37,613 nucleotides of DNA. Origin: Methanosarcina sp. DH2 (GTDB lineage Archaea > Halobacteriota > Methanosarcinia > Methanosarcinales > Methanosarcinaceae). Position numbers and translations under genes: made by a program. Positions 8,300 to 16,692 of the stretch are shown piece after piece; position 1 is the first letter of the stretch, and each line of letters starts with the position of its first letter. The notes under the pieces are model-generated. The model did not search any database. It saw nothing but the letters and a program-made list of their open reading frames with translations, and was not told the origin of the DNA. Location of the stretch: the NCBI RefSeq assembly GCF_020804225.1, contig NZ_WJBI01000018.1:75806-113418 (forward strand), in the 5' to 3' direction.

Positions 8300-9820
8300 A
8301 TGCCGGATCAGAATGAAACTAATTATACTCTGCCTGGAAAGGCGAAATCTTACTGGGTGGCAACCACCCCGGAATCCAATTATCCTGCTCTTCCGGGAGA
8401 TATCAGGGTTGATGTGGCAATAATTGGAGGAGGAGTAGCTGGAATTACCTCAGCCTTTCTTTTAAAGGAAGCCGGAGTATCTGTTGCAGTTATCGAAGCA
8501 GACAGAATCATCACAGGGACAACCGGGAACACAACTGCAAAAATAACCTCCCAGCACAGCCTTATCTATGACCGTCTTATATCGGAATTTGGGAGAGGGC
8601 AGGCAAAACAGTACGCTGACTCCAATCAGGCAGCAATCGATAAGATTGAATATATAGTCCGTTCATGGGACATTGACTGCGACTTTTCTCACAAACCCGC
8701 TTATGTGTATGCAGGCTCTGAGGATTCTGCACAAAAGATCCTGGACGAAGTTCGAGCAGCCCGGAGCCTGGGCCTTCCAGCTTCATTCGAAGGAGATCTG
8801 CCACTTCCTTTTAAAACCTACGGTTCAGTCCGGTTCAGCCATCAGGCACAGTTTCATCCCAGAAAATACCTATGTGCCCTTGCAAAAGAGATTCCGGGAA
8901 ATGGCTGCCATATCTTTGAGAAGACCAGGGCTCTCGGAATCGAAGGAGGGGACCCTGCTGTTGTAAAAACGGACAAAGGAACCGTAATTGCAGAAAACGT
9001 AATCCAGGCAACAAATTTCCCTATTATTGATAAGCCCGGAGAGTTATTCAAAAAGCTGAAACAATCGATGTCATACGTGCTCGGAACATATATTGAAGAG
9101 CCATTCCCTGATGGGATGTTCATTAACGCTGAGAAACCTGTAAGGTCTCTGCGCTCGCAGCCCACGGAAAGAGGCGAAATGGTACTGGTAGTTGGGGATG
9201 GGCATCCTACCGGAAATGGAAACCCCACGCATGAGCACTACAGGCACCTTGAAGACTGGGTAAGGTCAATCTATAAAGTACGCTCCATTGACTACCACTG
9301 GTTGACCGAGGATGTTATATCTGAAGATAAAATTCCGCTTATAGGCAGGCTTACCCCGGAAAGTGAGCACCTGTATCTGGCAACCGGCTTTAAGAAATGG
9401 GGCATGACTGCAGGCACTGCTGCAGCAATGATTCTCATGGATACGATCCTTGGAAGGAATAACCCATGGACTGAAATATACGACCCTTCAAGATCCGGAC
9501 AGGGACCTCAGTTTTCTATGGAAAATGTATCCGGAATTGAACCGGGGCAGGGGACTATTATTGAGAAAGGGGAAGAGGAGAAAGTAGCAGTATACAGGGA
9601 CCAGCAGGGCTTACTCTATACTCTCAATCCAGCCTGCAGGCACATGGGCTGTTTTGTCTCCTGGAATGATGCTGAGAAAACCTGGGACTGCCACTGCCAT
9701 GGTTCCCGCTATAATGCTCGAGGAGAAGTTATTCAGAGCCCTGCAGTATACGGGCTCCTTGAGAAGAAAGTAAGGGGGCAGGACGAAAAACCATATTCGT
9801 ACATAAGAAAAGGTTCGTAA
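8300..9820 (+). CDS. FAD-dependent oxidoreductase with C-terminal Rieske domain (copy 2)
   Basis: This 506-residue tandem paralogue of the preceding gene is alignable from end to end (PGKAKSYWVATTPESNYPAL versus PGRAESYWLATTPESNYPAL). The FAD motif IIGGGVAG is at 41-48. The Rieske ligands are CRH, 15 residues, CHCHGSRY, all present. It lacks the ~20-residue linker (QAIEATKGLVGDRILPTHKE) that copy 1 has before its Rieske domain. It also carries its own C-terminal tail (RGQDEKPYSYIRKGS). GAGGGAAT lies about 7-14 nt before the ATG. The 123-nt gap to copy 1 and the same orientation suggest cotranscription. Both copies retain all cofactor residues, so functional divergence or dosage, not decay, is inferred. 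Confidence 0.9.
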   Translation: MPDQNETNYTLPGKAKSYWVATTPESNYPALPGDIRVDVAIIGGGVAGITSAFLLKEAGVSVAVIEADRIITGTTGNTTAKITSQHSLIYDRLISEFGRGQAKQYADSNQAAIDKIEYIVRSWDIDCDFSHKPAYVYAGSEDSAQKILDEVRAARSLGLPASFEGDLPLPFKTYGSVRFSHQAQFHPRKYLCALAKEIPGNGCHIFEKTRALGIEGGDPAVVKTDKGTVIAENVIQATNFPIIDKPGELFKKLKQSMSYVLGTYIEEPFPDGMFINAEKPVRSLRSQPTERGEMVLVVGDGHPTGNGNPTHEHYRHLEDWVRSIYKVRSIDYHWLTEDVISEDKIPLIGRLTPESEHLYLATGFKKWGMTAGTAAAMILMDTILGRNNPWTEIYDPSRSGQGPQFSMENVSGIEPGQGTIIEKGEEEKVAVYRDQQGLLYTLNPACRHMGCFVSWNDAEKTWDCHCHGSRYNARGEVIQSPAVYGLLEKKVRGQDEKPYSYIRKGS

Positions 9821-9857
9821 TTCCTATTTTTATATTACGTAGTCGAAATGATAGTTT

Positions 9858-11816
9858 ATGCAATTAAAAAGTGAAAATTCTGATCCCTTTAAAGAATTAA
9901 GGTGGAGTGACCTGCAGGACTGGGCAGGAGGAAAGGCGACTGCAAAGGGGATAAAGTACCAGGAAGACGAGCGGGTAAAAGAGCTTAAGCGAACACAGGA
10001 AGGCAGCCTCGTAGCCCGGGTAGAAGGAACAAAAGAATATTTCACAGAAATTTTCATGGAAAACGGAAACTTGAGCTCAATCTGTACCTGCCCTGTAGGG
10101 CACGACTGTAAGCATGGGGTTGCAGCCGTGCTTGAATATTTGGAACTGACAGAGCAGGGAGAGGAAATTCCCGTTATTTCCGAGGGAGATACACTCATTG
10201 AGAGAGCCAGGCAGGGGTATACGGAAGCTGAAACCGCAGGCGCTGGCAAAGGTGAGGAATCCTCAACCCGGGCTCTCCGTGAATACCTGGGACAGCTGAC
10301 AAAACCGGAACTGATCGAGGTACTGGTGGCGTTTGCAGAGAAAGATACCGTGCTTGGCAGGTACCTCACAGACCGGCAGAACCTTGCAGCAGAAAGCGTG
10401 GAAGGAATTATCGAAGGAGTTTACTCCGAACTTGACGAGCTCCTGGAAGAAGCAGGTCACCCTGACTATCCGGGTTATGAAAGTGATGTACCAGATTTTT
10501 TAGACGTGCAGGTCAGGCTGGAAAGCCTGCTTGATGCGGGACATCCTGATGAGCTGCTTGATATCGGAAAAGAGCTCATGGACAGATACGAAGGAATAGC
10601 AGAATACGATAAAGAAGGGGATATAGGAACAAAAATATCCTTCTGCATGGATGTGGTGTTTGAAGCTCTGTCCCGATCTTCCCTCCCTGCTCATGAAAAA
10701 ATGCTCTATATGTTTGAAATCGAGTTAAGAGATAACTACAATATTCTTGATGAAACCACTTTCTGGGAAGAAGGTTTCACTCCCGAAGAATGGAAACGTT
10801 TTGCAGAAGCCCTGAAAGTTAAATTGCAGGAAGCTGATCGGGCAGAAGATACCCTCTATAGCTCCTCCTGGCAGAGGGATTACGCCGTTGACAGGCTGAT
10901 TGATGCCCTTCTAAAAGCCGGGCTTTCTGAAGAGATAATCCCGATCTGTGAACGCGAAGCCGAAAAAACAGGCAATTATGCCCGGCTTGTCAATGTGCTG
11001 CTTGACTCCGGACAAAAGAAGAAAGCAGAAGAATGGATTTACAGGGGAATCAAAGAAACAAGGGAATACCAGCCCGGGATCGCCCGCCAGCTCTGGCAGA
11101 TCCTGCTTGAGACCAGAGAAGAAGAAGGAAACTGGCTTTTTGCAGCCGCCCTTGAAGCAGAAGAGTTTTTCAGGGCTCCTGATATGGCTCGTTATCTTGG
11201 CATGCGGGAAGCAGCCAGAAATTCAGGAAAATGGCAGGAAGTCCGGGAGGCTGCACTCAGATACCTGAAAACAGGAGAGCTGCCAGTCGTTCAGGCTAAA
11301 GCCGGCCAGGTAAAAAATAAAGAAGAAATCTCAGGTAAAGAAGAAATTTCAATTCTTCCCGGTATTCTCCCGAAAACAGGGCTTCTGGAGCCAGACTCAA
11401 TACAGAAAATCAAGGCTCCTGCCCTTGACCTTTTAATAAAAGTAGCAATTCAGGAAGAAGACCCAGAAGAAGTGGTTCACTGGTATAAAGAGCTTAAAAC
11501 AGGCGGAGAGGAAGCTGAAAGGTACTGGCATTCGATCTCTGAAAGTGAAGTTGCAAACGCAGTGAAAGAGAAACATCCGGAAATTGCGCTTGAGATATGG
11601 AAAAAACTTGTAGAGAGGTTGATTTCCGAAACGAAAGTAAGCTCATATGAAGAGGCGTCCACATACCTCCGAAAGATAAAGGAAACACTCGAAACCAGAG
11701 GGAAAAAAGAAGACTGGGAAACCTATCTGTCAGGGATAAAGGAAGCAAACAGACGCAAAAGAAGGCTGCTTGAGATTCTGGACATGCTTGGAGAAGACAG
11801 GATCATTAGTGAGTAA
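9858..11816 (+). CDS. SWIM zinc-finger protein with helical repeat region
   Basis: This is a 652-residue acidic soluble protein. A SWIM zinc finger lies near the N-terminus: CTCPVGHDCKH at residues 76-86, giving Cys76, Cys78, Cys84 and His86 (CxC-x5-CxH). SWIM domains bind zinc and are thought to mediate DNA or protein contacts. The remaining ~550 residues are almost entirely helical, with charged, TPR-like segments (for example ARLVNVLLDSGQKKKAEEWI and ARQLWQILLETREEEGNWLF), suggesting a scaffold. There is no helicase domain in this polypeptide and no SWI2/SNF2 partner next to it, although such pairing is seen elsewhere. The gene follows the oxidoreductases by 37 nt on the same strand. The Shine-Dalgarno is weak. 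UAA stop. Confidence 0.85.
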   Translation: MQLKSENSDPFKELRWSDLQDWAGGKATAKGIKYQEDERVKELKRTQEGSLVARVEGTKEYFTEIFMENGNLSSICTCPVGHDCKHGVAAVLEYLELTEQGEEIPVISEGDTLIERARQGYTEAETAGAGKGEESSTRALREYLGQLTKPELIEVLVAFAEKDTVLGRYLTDRQNLAAESVEGIIEGVYSELDELLEEAGHPDYPGYESDVPDFLDVQVRLESLLDAGHPDELLDIGKELMDRYEGIAEYDKEGDIGTKISFCMDVVFEALSRSSLPAHEKMLYMFEIELRDNYNILDETTFWEEGFTPEEWKRFAEALKVKLQEADRAEDTLYSSSWQRDYAVDRLIDALLKAGLSEEIIPICEREAEKTGNYARLVNVLLDSGQKKKAEEWIYRGIKETREYQPGIARQLWQILLETREEEGNWLFAAALEAEEFFRAPDMARYLGMREAARNSGKWQEVREAALRYLKTGELPVVQAKAGQVKNKEEISGKEEISILPGILPKTGLLEPDSIQKIKAPALDLLIKVAIQEEDPEEVVHWYKELKTGGEEAERYWHSISESEVANAVKEKHPEIALEIWKKLVERLISETKVSSYEEASTYLRKIKETLETRGKKEDWETYLSGIKEANRRKRRLLEILDMLGEDRIISE

Positions 11817-12011
11817 GGAGAGAATGGGTCGTCAGCAAGTGAGAAATTGAGAGTGAGAGATCGGAGAATAGGAAAAATGATCGTCAGGAAATGAAGAATG
11901 GGAAAGAAAAGTAGAATTGGGAAAGACAAAAACAAATTTTTATATAAAAAAGAGATAAATAAAAATAGAGTTTGGTGAGATACCTGTATCCTGAGCTCTA
12001 ACTTCGCTTCA

Positions 12012-12048
12012 AAATACGGATCCAAATACGGATCCAAATACGGTAGAC
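12012..12048. repeat. 12-bp tandem repeat upstream of ferredoxin
   Basis: Three copies of AAATACGGATCC-like 12-nt units lie 30-60 nt upstream of the ferredoxin start. They fall between the likely promoter (TTTTTATATAAAAAAG at about 11937-11952) and the ATG, so they would be part of the 5' leader. Confidence 0.75.
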
Positions 12049-12075
12049 AAAAAATGAAATAAGGAGTTGAAACCA

Positions 12076-12255
12076 ATGCCACCTAAAATCAACAAAGAAG
12101 AATGTACAGGCTGCGGGACCTGCGCAGAAGAGTGCCCTGTAGAAGCAATTACTATTGATGAGGATGAAAGTTGTGCTGTTGTGGATGAAGACGAATGTGT
12201 GGACTGCGGAGCCTGTGAAGAAGCCTGTCCTATAGGTGCTATAAAGACCGAATGA
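12076..12255 (+). CDS. 2x[4Fe-4S] ferredoxin
   Basis: This is a 59-residue bacterial-type ferredoxin with two complete cluster motifs: Cys10-x2-Cys13-x2-Cys16-x3-Cys20-Pro and Cys41-x2-Cys44-x2-Cys47-x3-Cys51-Pro. An extra Cys33 lies between them. The protein is strongly acidic. It is a low-potential electron carrier; in Methanosarcina such proteins connect CO dehydrogenase or hydrogenases to the respiratory chain, but the partner cannot be told from sequence. The start is fixed by AAGGAG (12061-12066), 9 nt before the ATG at 12076; an in-frame TTG at 12067 abuts that site and is rejected. An upstream TATA-like TTTATATAAAAA at 11939-11950 gives a ~100-nt leader. It appears monocistronic. Confidence 0.93.
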   Translation: MPPKINKEECTGCGTCAEECPVEAITIDEDESCAVVDEDECVDCGACEEACPIGAIKTE

Positions 12256-12350
12256 TCCGGGGAACTGGAATTCGCAGTTTAAGGTATGTTCTTAAACGAA
12301 AACTACTACTCGAAGAGGGGAAAGAATGAGAGGGCTGAAAAGGATAGTTT

Positions 12351-12827
12351 TTATTGCTTTAGAGTGGCTTTCCACTCCTCTTCCCTGATTTTTACAGATC
12401 TTCGGTTTATTCCACTTGAAGAGGGCAGGACTTTTGTCTTATAGCCCATTGCTCTCAGAAGCGGTTCGTATTTTCCTGATTTTTTGCCGTTAAAACAGAC
12501 CAGCTTCAGCCCCGGAGCTATCTCTTTTAATATCGAAAACTGGTTTACCTCTTCTTCCCTGATTTTTGAGTCCTCGCTTCCTTCTCTTTTTCCGGCTTTA
12601 AAGACATCCCAGAGTCCTATTCGGTTGCGTTTCAAAGTCTCAAGCCTTGTTTCATAATCCATGTCCTGAAGATTTTCTCCGATGGCGCGGCCGACCAGCC
12701 TCCAGAAATCATTGCCAGGGTGCCCGTAGTACTGCTGCCTCCTTATTGACTCGTCGCCGGGAAGAGAGCCCAGAATAAGGATCTCAGTGTTTTCATCAAG
12801 GACTGCAGGAAATCCTCGCTTTATCAT
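12351..12827 (-). CDS. hypoxanthine-DNA glycosylase (UDG superfamily family 6)
   Basis: This 158-residue enzyme excises deaminated adenine (hypoxanthine) from DNA in base excision repair. Motif 1 is LGSLPGDESIRRQQYYGHPG followed by N39-DFW. Asn39 corresponds to the catalytically important Asn described for the Methanosarcina barkeri family-6 enzyme. The C-terminal motif is LPSSSGIN with RRSVKIREEEW. Length and motifs match the family well. It is convergent with the ferredoxin gene and shares orientation with the two regulators upstream, but the 239-nt gap argues against an operon. Confidence 0.88.
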   Translation of the reverse strand: MIKRGFPAVLDENTEILILGSLPGDESIRRQQYYGHPGNDFWRLVGRAIGENLQDMDYETRLETLKRNRIGLWDVFKAGKREGSEDSKIREEEVNQFSILKEIAPGLKLVCFNGKKSGKYEPLLRAMGYKTKVLPSSSGINRRSVKIREEEWKATLKQ

Positions 12828-12968
12828 GGTAAAGAAAACTGGGTTTTAAGGCTACTTTAATTTTTAGTATTGAAAAAAAGTAAATTTGTATAACCTGCTC
12901 AAGCCTTTATGGATTATTCAGATTTGCATAATCTCTAAGGCTTGAAAAAGCATGCAGAATTTCAGTTA

Positions 12969-13067
12969 CTTGCAAAACTTCAGGCGCTTGCAAAACTTCA
13001 GAAGCTTGTAAAACCTCAAGCCTTGAGTATATCTGTGTATTGTAAATCTCAAGCCTTGAGTATATCT
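12969..13067. repeat. two small tandem/direct repeat families at regulator 3' end
   Basis: Three 17-18-nt units of CTTGCAAAACTTCAGGCG type lie at 12969-12986, 12987-13004 and 13005-13021. They are followed by a 20-nt direct repeat, CTCAAGCCTTGAGTATATCT, at 13015-13034 and 13048-13067. The second copy overlaps the stop codon of the minus-strand regulator. CAAGCCTTG is itself nearly palindromic. Confidence 0.8.
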
Positions 13068-13858
13068 CATATCTGTGTAATCTGCTCAGACAGATCTCTG
13101 TAATAGTTGAACAGTTCCTTCCCCCATTCAAGGGCGCTTTTTTCAAAGCTTACCATTTCATGGTTGTAGTATCTTCCGTCCTTAGATATCATGGATATCG
13201 AGATAAAGCGGTCAGTAACAAGGCTGGAAGCAAGTTCGATTTTATTGTCGCAGATAAATATCTGTGTATTTCCCATGTTTATAAATTCTTCTACTTCCTG
13301 CCTGTAATCAGTGACCAACTTCCTGTATATGGGTCTTTCAAGAACCAGAGAGACTTCTATTCCCTTATTTGCAAGATCCAGATAGAGTCCAGGATATCCG
13401 GGGCGGAAAAATGAAGAGACTTCCATCACAGTTTTTGACCTGTAGAGTGGATCCATTATTTCGGGAGGGTAGTCAAAAATATGAGTTCTATCAGGCACAA
13501 GTTCCATGCACTTGCCGAGCTCCCCGATCCGGTCAAGCAGGTGCGGAGGAAGGGTGCGAAGGTCCTGCCTTGCCCAGTAATCATGGTTTTCATCAAAGAT
13601 CCGGAATGTGGAGAGGAGGGGTTCCATTTTGGGAACTATAAGTTTACCTTTTACAGAAAGTTCGTAACTGTCATCTTTCTGTACCAGCAGACCGTCTTTA
13701 ATCAGAATGCGGATCTGAGCCATTATAGGGCTGGAACTGACTTCAAGTTCGGTCTTGATTTCTTCAATTGTCTTTGGTCCGTTCTTCAGGAATAAAAGCA
13801 AATTTTTCCTTTTGTCCGAAAAAAAAATCGTATCTATTAACTGCAGTTCCATACTCAT
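13067..13858 (-). CDS. Msr-type methanol regulator (winged HTH + DUF1724)
   Basis: This is a 263-residue regulator. The N-terminal ~75 residues form an ArsR-like winged helix-turn-helix (KTIEEIKTELEVSSSPIMAQ, then a DGLLVQKDDSYELS wing). Residues about 115-255 match the pattern of the FilR1/DUF1724 methanogenesis-regulator domain, including HDYWARQDLRTLPPHLLDRI and the C-terminal EWGKELFNYYRDLSEQ. In M. acetivorans, paralogues named Msr control the methanol methyltransferase isozymes, several encoded near the mtaCB operon they regulate. Here it is the distal member of a pair 0.9-2.8 kb upstream of mtaCB and on the opposite strand. Regulation of mtaCB is therefore inferred from family and position. 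No ligand-binding residues can be assigned. Confidence 0.85.
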   Translation of the reverse strand: MSMELQLIDTIFFSDKRKNLLLFLKNGPKTIEEIKTELEVSSSPIMAQIRILIKDGLLVQKDDSYELSVKGKLIVPKMEPLLSTFRIFDENHDYWARQDLRTLPPHLLDRIGELGKCMELVPDRTHIFDYPPEIMDPLYRSKTVMEVSSFFRPGYPGLYLDLANKGIEVSLVLERPIYRKLVTDYRQEVEEFINMGNTQIFICDNKIELASSLVTDRFISISMISKDGRYYNHEMVSFEKSALEWGKELFNYYRDLSEQITQI

Positions 13859-13959
13859 TCGATTCAGCCTCCCTCCGGAAAAGAGTTTGAGATTAAATAA
13901 GGCGTTAATAAAGATTATCTGAGTTATTTTGAATTGGAGAGCAATTTTCCAGCTAATAG

Positions 13960-14070
13960 AATACTTTAGTTACTCGATCAATTCCAGTTACTCGAATAAC
14001 TTCAATTACTCGAACAATTTTAGCTACTCCGGATAATCTTAATTGCTTCAGTTACTTCGGATTAAAACCT
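13960..14070. repeat. degenerate ~18-bp repeats between regulators
   Basis: Five or so imperfect units of AGTTACTCGAATAACTTCA type occupy the gap between the two regulator genes. They are followed at 14098-14155 by a second set based on TATCAGTAAATATCAG that runs into the stop of the next gene. The promoter of the distal regulator must lie between 13859 and about 13960. Confidence 0.6.
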
Positions 14071-14149
14071 CAAACCTATCTTAAATCTGTTGATACATAG
14101 TATTATCAGTATGTCAGTAAATGTTGGTGTATCAGTAAATATCAGTATA

Positions 14150-15004
14150 TCAGTGAAGGCTTAACAATAGAGATTCTGAGAAAGCTCCGTTTTCGGACGT
14201 GCATGTAAAATTGTCAATGCTCTTCTCACCTTCAACTTTTAATGCCCTTGATTTATAGAAATCAAAGAGCTCTCTTACCCAGGAAATAGCCTGAGATTCG
14301 GAACAGCACATATACTCGTGATAGAACCTGCCCTGGCTGTCAAAGAGGGAGACCATCATCCCGCGATCAGAAACAATAAGTTCGGCAATTTTTGCACCAT
14401 CCTTACAGACAGACAGTTCAGTATTCTTCATTGTTGAAAGTTTCCTTATTTTTCGTTCATAGTTGTACAGGAATTTCTCGAGTACCGATTCCGTAAAAAT
14501 AAGGGAGACCTCTGACTCAAGCCTTCCGAGCTTTGAATAAAGGGGAAGGAACTCAGGCCTGTAGAAGGATGAAAAAACCATGAGATAAAGGGAAGAGGAA
14601 AAGAATTTCAAAAGATCAGTACTGGGTTCGAATATCTGGCTGGGATCGGCTTTAACCAGATTGCAGTCCTTAAGGTCCCCTATCCTGTCAAGAAGATACT
14701 GCGGGATTCCGCCCAGGTCGTGTTCGGTCCAGTAGTCATTTTTTTCAACAAGAGTAAGAACATCGACAAGGGACCTGACTTTTTTGAATACCTGCTCTCC
14801 CATATCTGTCAGTTCATAGCTGCCATTTTTTTGAATAACCAGGTTGCTGTCTGTAAGCCTTTTGATCTGGGGTAAGATAGCTGTGGGAGAAACATCGAGG
14901 AGGATTTTAATGTCTTCCATTGTTCTGGGTTCTTCTCCCAGGAGTAAGAGAAGGTCTCTTCTTTTCTGGGAACGAAATACTATATCTATTAACTCAGGTT
15001 GCAT
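14150..15004 (-). CDS. Msr-type methanol regulator (winged HTH + DUF1724), mtaCB-proximal
   Basis: This 284-residue paralogue of the preceding regulator has the same layout: winged HTH at about 1-70 (EDIKILLDVSPTAILPQIKR), linker NDYWTEHDLGGIPQYLLDRI, and a DUF1724-type C-terminal domain with FFSSSLYLMVFSSFYRPEF and WVRELFDFYKSRAL. It has an extra ~25-residue tail (about 258-284) lacking in its neighbour. It is transcribed divergently from mtaCB, whose start is 901 nt away. Paired Msr proteins in M. acetivorans are both needed for full expression of their target operon, so a cooperating pair is plausible here. Specificity for methanol is inferred. Confidence 0.85.
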   Translation of the reverse strand: MQPELIDIVFRSQKRRDLLLLLGEEPRTMEDIKILLDVSPTAILPQIKRLTDSNLVIQKNGSYELTDMGEQVFKKVRSLVDVLTLVEKNDYWTEHDLGGIPQYLLDRIGDLKDCNLVKADPSQIFEPSTDLLKFFSSSLYLMVFSSFYRPEFLPLYSKLGRLESEVSLIFTESVLEKFLYNYERKIRKLSTMKNTELSVCKDGAKIAELIVSDRGMMVSLFDSQGRFYHEYMCCSESQAISWVRELFDFYKSRALKVEGEKSIDNFTCTSENGAFSESLLLSLH

Positions 15005-15905
15005 TAAACCACTTCTATCTCTTTTTTTTGTAAATATAGGATATCTGCGTTACGCGGTACTAACAGATTCGCACAAGGGCGAATAAAAATTTGAGTTCTG
15101 TTCAGGTCATGTAAGACCCTAGTTAAAGGAAGAGTTTGCGCCATGTACTGGAGGTAACCGATATGTACATTTATATAAAAGGGTTTGGATGAATAATTTA
15201 AAACGTAAGATGGTCTCAGTAATAGGATTTTGTAAGTGAGGAAGTGAGGCAAATTTAAGAGGGAAACAATATCATTAGCCGGAGTCCAGCAAGGTAATGA
15301 CTTCTCCAGTGTCTAAATAAATCTAATATGATAAGCTAAAAAAGAAAATATGAACATTGAAATTTTTGACAGGCTTTATCTAAATAATGTCATTGTTCAA
15401 AAAAAATAAGATTGTTCAAAAATAAAAGAGTGGTAAAAAATGTTGAGGAGGATACCCCATATTTGCCTCAAAAATTTGCAGCTCTTTTATCAGGAAAGAG
15501 GGACCAAAAAAATCAGAAGCCAGAAAGTCGAATAATAGCCTCAAAAATTTAGAACCCATATTGCCCCGTAAAAATCAGGAAAAAATTTCCGTCGGTTATG
15601 GTATATGTGATGATTTCCCCTAATTAAGCTGTAAAGACATGTCAGCATGCAGGCATGAAATACACTAAAAAAGGAAAAGTTCCGGTAACAGGAGAAAGAA
15701 ATTCTTTTACCGGTATGTATTGCAGAAATCTGAATTTATGCCTTCAAAACTAAATAAACTTCAGATTTATCTCAGAATACTACCACAGAAAGAAAAAGCT
15801 TTACAAAGGCAAAACCGGAACCTCCCCACGCCTTATAAATCCGGAAAACTACAGATCCGGAGTGGCAAGGACCTTTTTATTTAATCTAAATGGAGGTTTA
15901 GAAAT
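15005..15905 (+). promoter_or_regulatory. long regulatory/leader region upstream of mtaCB
   Basis: This 0.9-kb non-coding region lies between the divergent regulator and mtaC. Two TATA-like boxes face mtaC: TTTATATAAA at 15170-15179 and CTTATAAAT at 15832-15840. The first would give a leader of roughly 700 nt, the second about 40 nt. A direct repeat GCCTCAAAAATTT occurs at 15465-15477 and 15538-15550, each near an ACCC(C)ATATT(T)GCC box. CCGGTAA/TTACCGG forms a stem at 15682-15688 and 15707-15713. TCCGGA occurs twice near the start-proximal TATA box (15840-15845, 15856-15861). Long structured leaders are known for mtaCB operons in M. acetivorans; function here is inferred. Confidence 0.6.
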
Positions 15906-16682
15906 ATGTTGGACTTTACAGAGGCAAGTCTGAAAAAGGTATTAACAAGATACAATGTGGCTCTGGAAAAGGCAATGACGCCTGAAGACGCCGCAGAAGA
16001 GCTCTATCCTAAAGACGAACTTATTTACCCGATTGCAAAAGCCATCTTCGAAGGAGAAGAAGATGACGTGGTCGAGGGTCTCCAGGCAGCAATGGATGCA
16101 GGCAAGGACCCGATCACCCTCATCGACGATGCCCTCATGGTCGGTATGGGCGTTGTCACCAAGCTCTACGATGAAGGTATAATTTTCCTTCCCAATGTCA
16201 TGATGTCTGCTGACGCCATGCTCAATGGTATCGAATTCTGTAAGGAAAACTCCGAAACTGCCCCTGTAACAAAGGGAACCGTTGTCTGCCACGTCGCAGA
16301 AGGTGACGTTCACGACATCGGAAAGAACATTGTTACCGCTCTCCTCAGGGCAAACGGCTATGACGTGGTTGACCTTGGAAGGGATGTCCCTATTGACGAA
16401 GTTGTTGCATCAGTTGTTGCAAACAAGCCCCTCATGGTCACAGGTACTGCACTCATGACCACCACCATGTACGCATTCAAGGAAGTTAACGACAAGCTCC
16501 TTGAGAAGGGAATAAAGATCCCATTCGCATGCGGTGGCGGCGCAGTTAACCAGGACTTTGTGTCCCAGTATGCACTCGGTGTGTATGGTGAAGAAGCAGC
16601 TGACGCACCCAAGATTGCTGACGCAATCGTTGCAGGTACCACAGATATTGCAGCATTAAGAAACAAATTCCACAAGCACTGA
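15906..16682 (+). CDS. mtaC: methanol corrinoid protein MtaC
   Basis: This 258-residue corrinoid protein accepts the methyl group of methanol from MtaB and presents it to MtaA for transfer to coenzyme M. A helical cap domain (about 1-120) is followed by the B12-binding Rossmann domain, with DVHDIGKNIV at 134-143. His136 is the lower axial cobalt ligand, the same number as in the M. barkeri protein. CGGGAVNQDF (about 209-218) also lines the cofactor site. GGAGGT sits 8 nt before the ATG. mtaB starts 10 nt after the stop, as in all known mtaCB operons. Strong preference for favoured codons (GGT, AAG, CTC, GAC) fits very high expression in the cytoplasm. Confidence 0.98.
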   Translation: MLDFTEASLKKVLTRYNVALEKAMTPEDAAEELYPKDELIYPIAKAIFEGEEDDVVEGLQAAMDAGKDPITLIDDALMVGMGVVTKLYDEGIIFLPNVMMSADAMLNGIEFCKENSETAPVTKGTVVCHVAEGDVHDIGKNIVTALLRANGYDVVDLGRDVPIDEVVASVVANKPLMVTGTALMTTTMYAFKEVNDKLLEKGIKIPFACGGGAVNQDFVSQYALGVYGEEAADAPKIADAIVAGTTDIAALRNKFHKH

Positions 16683-16692
16683 GGTGAGTGAA

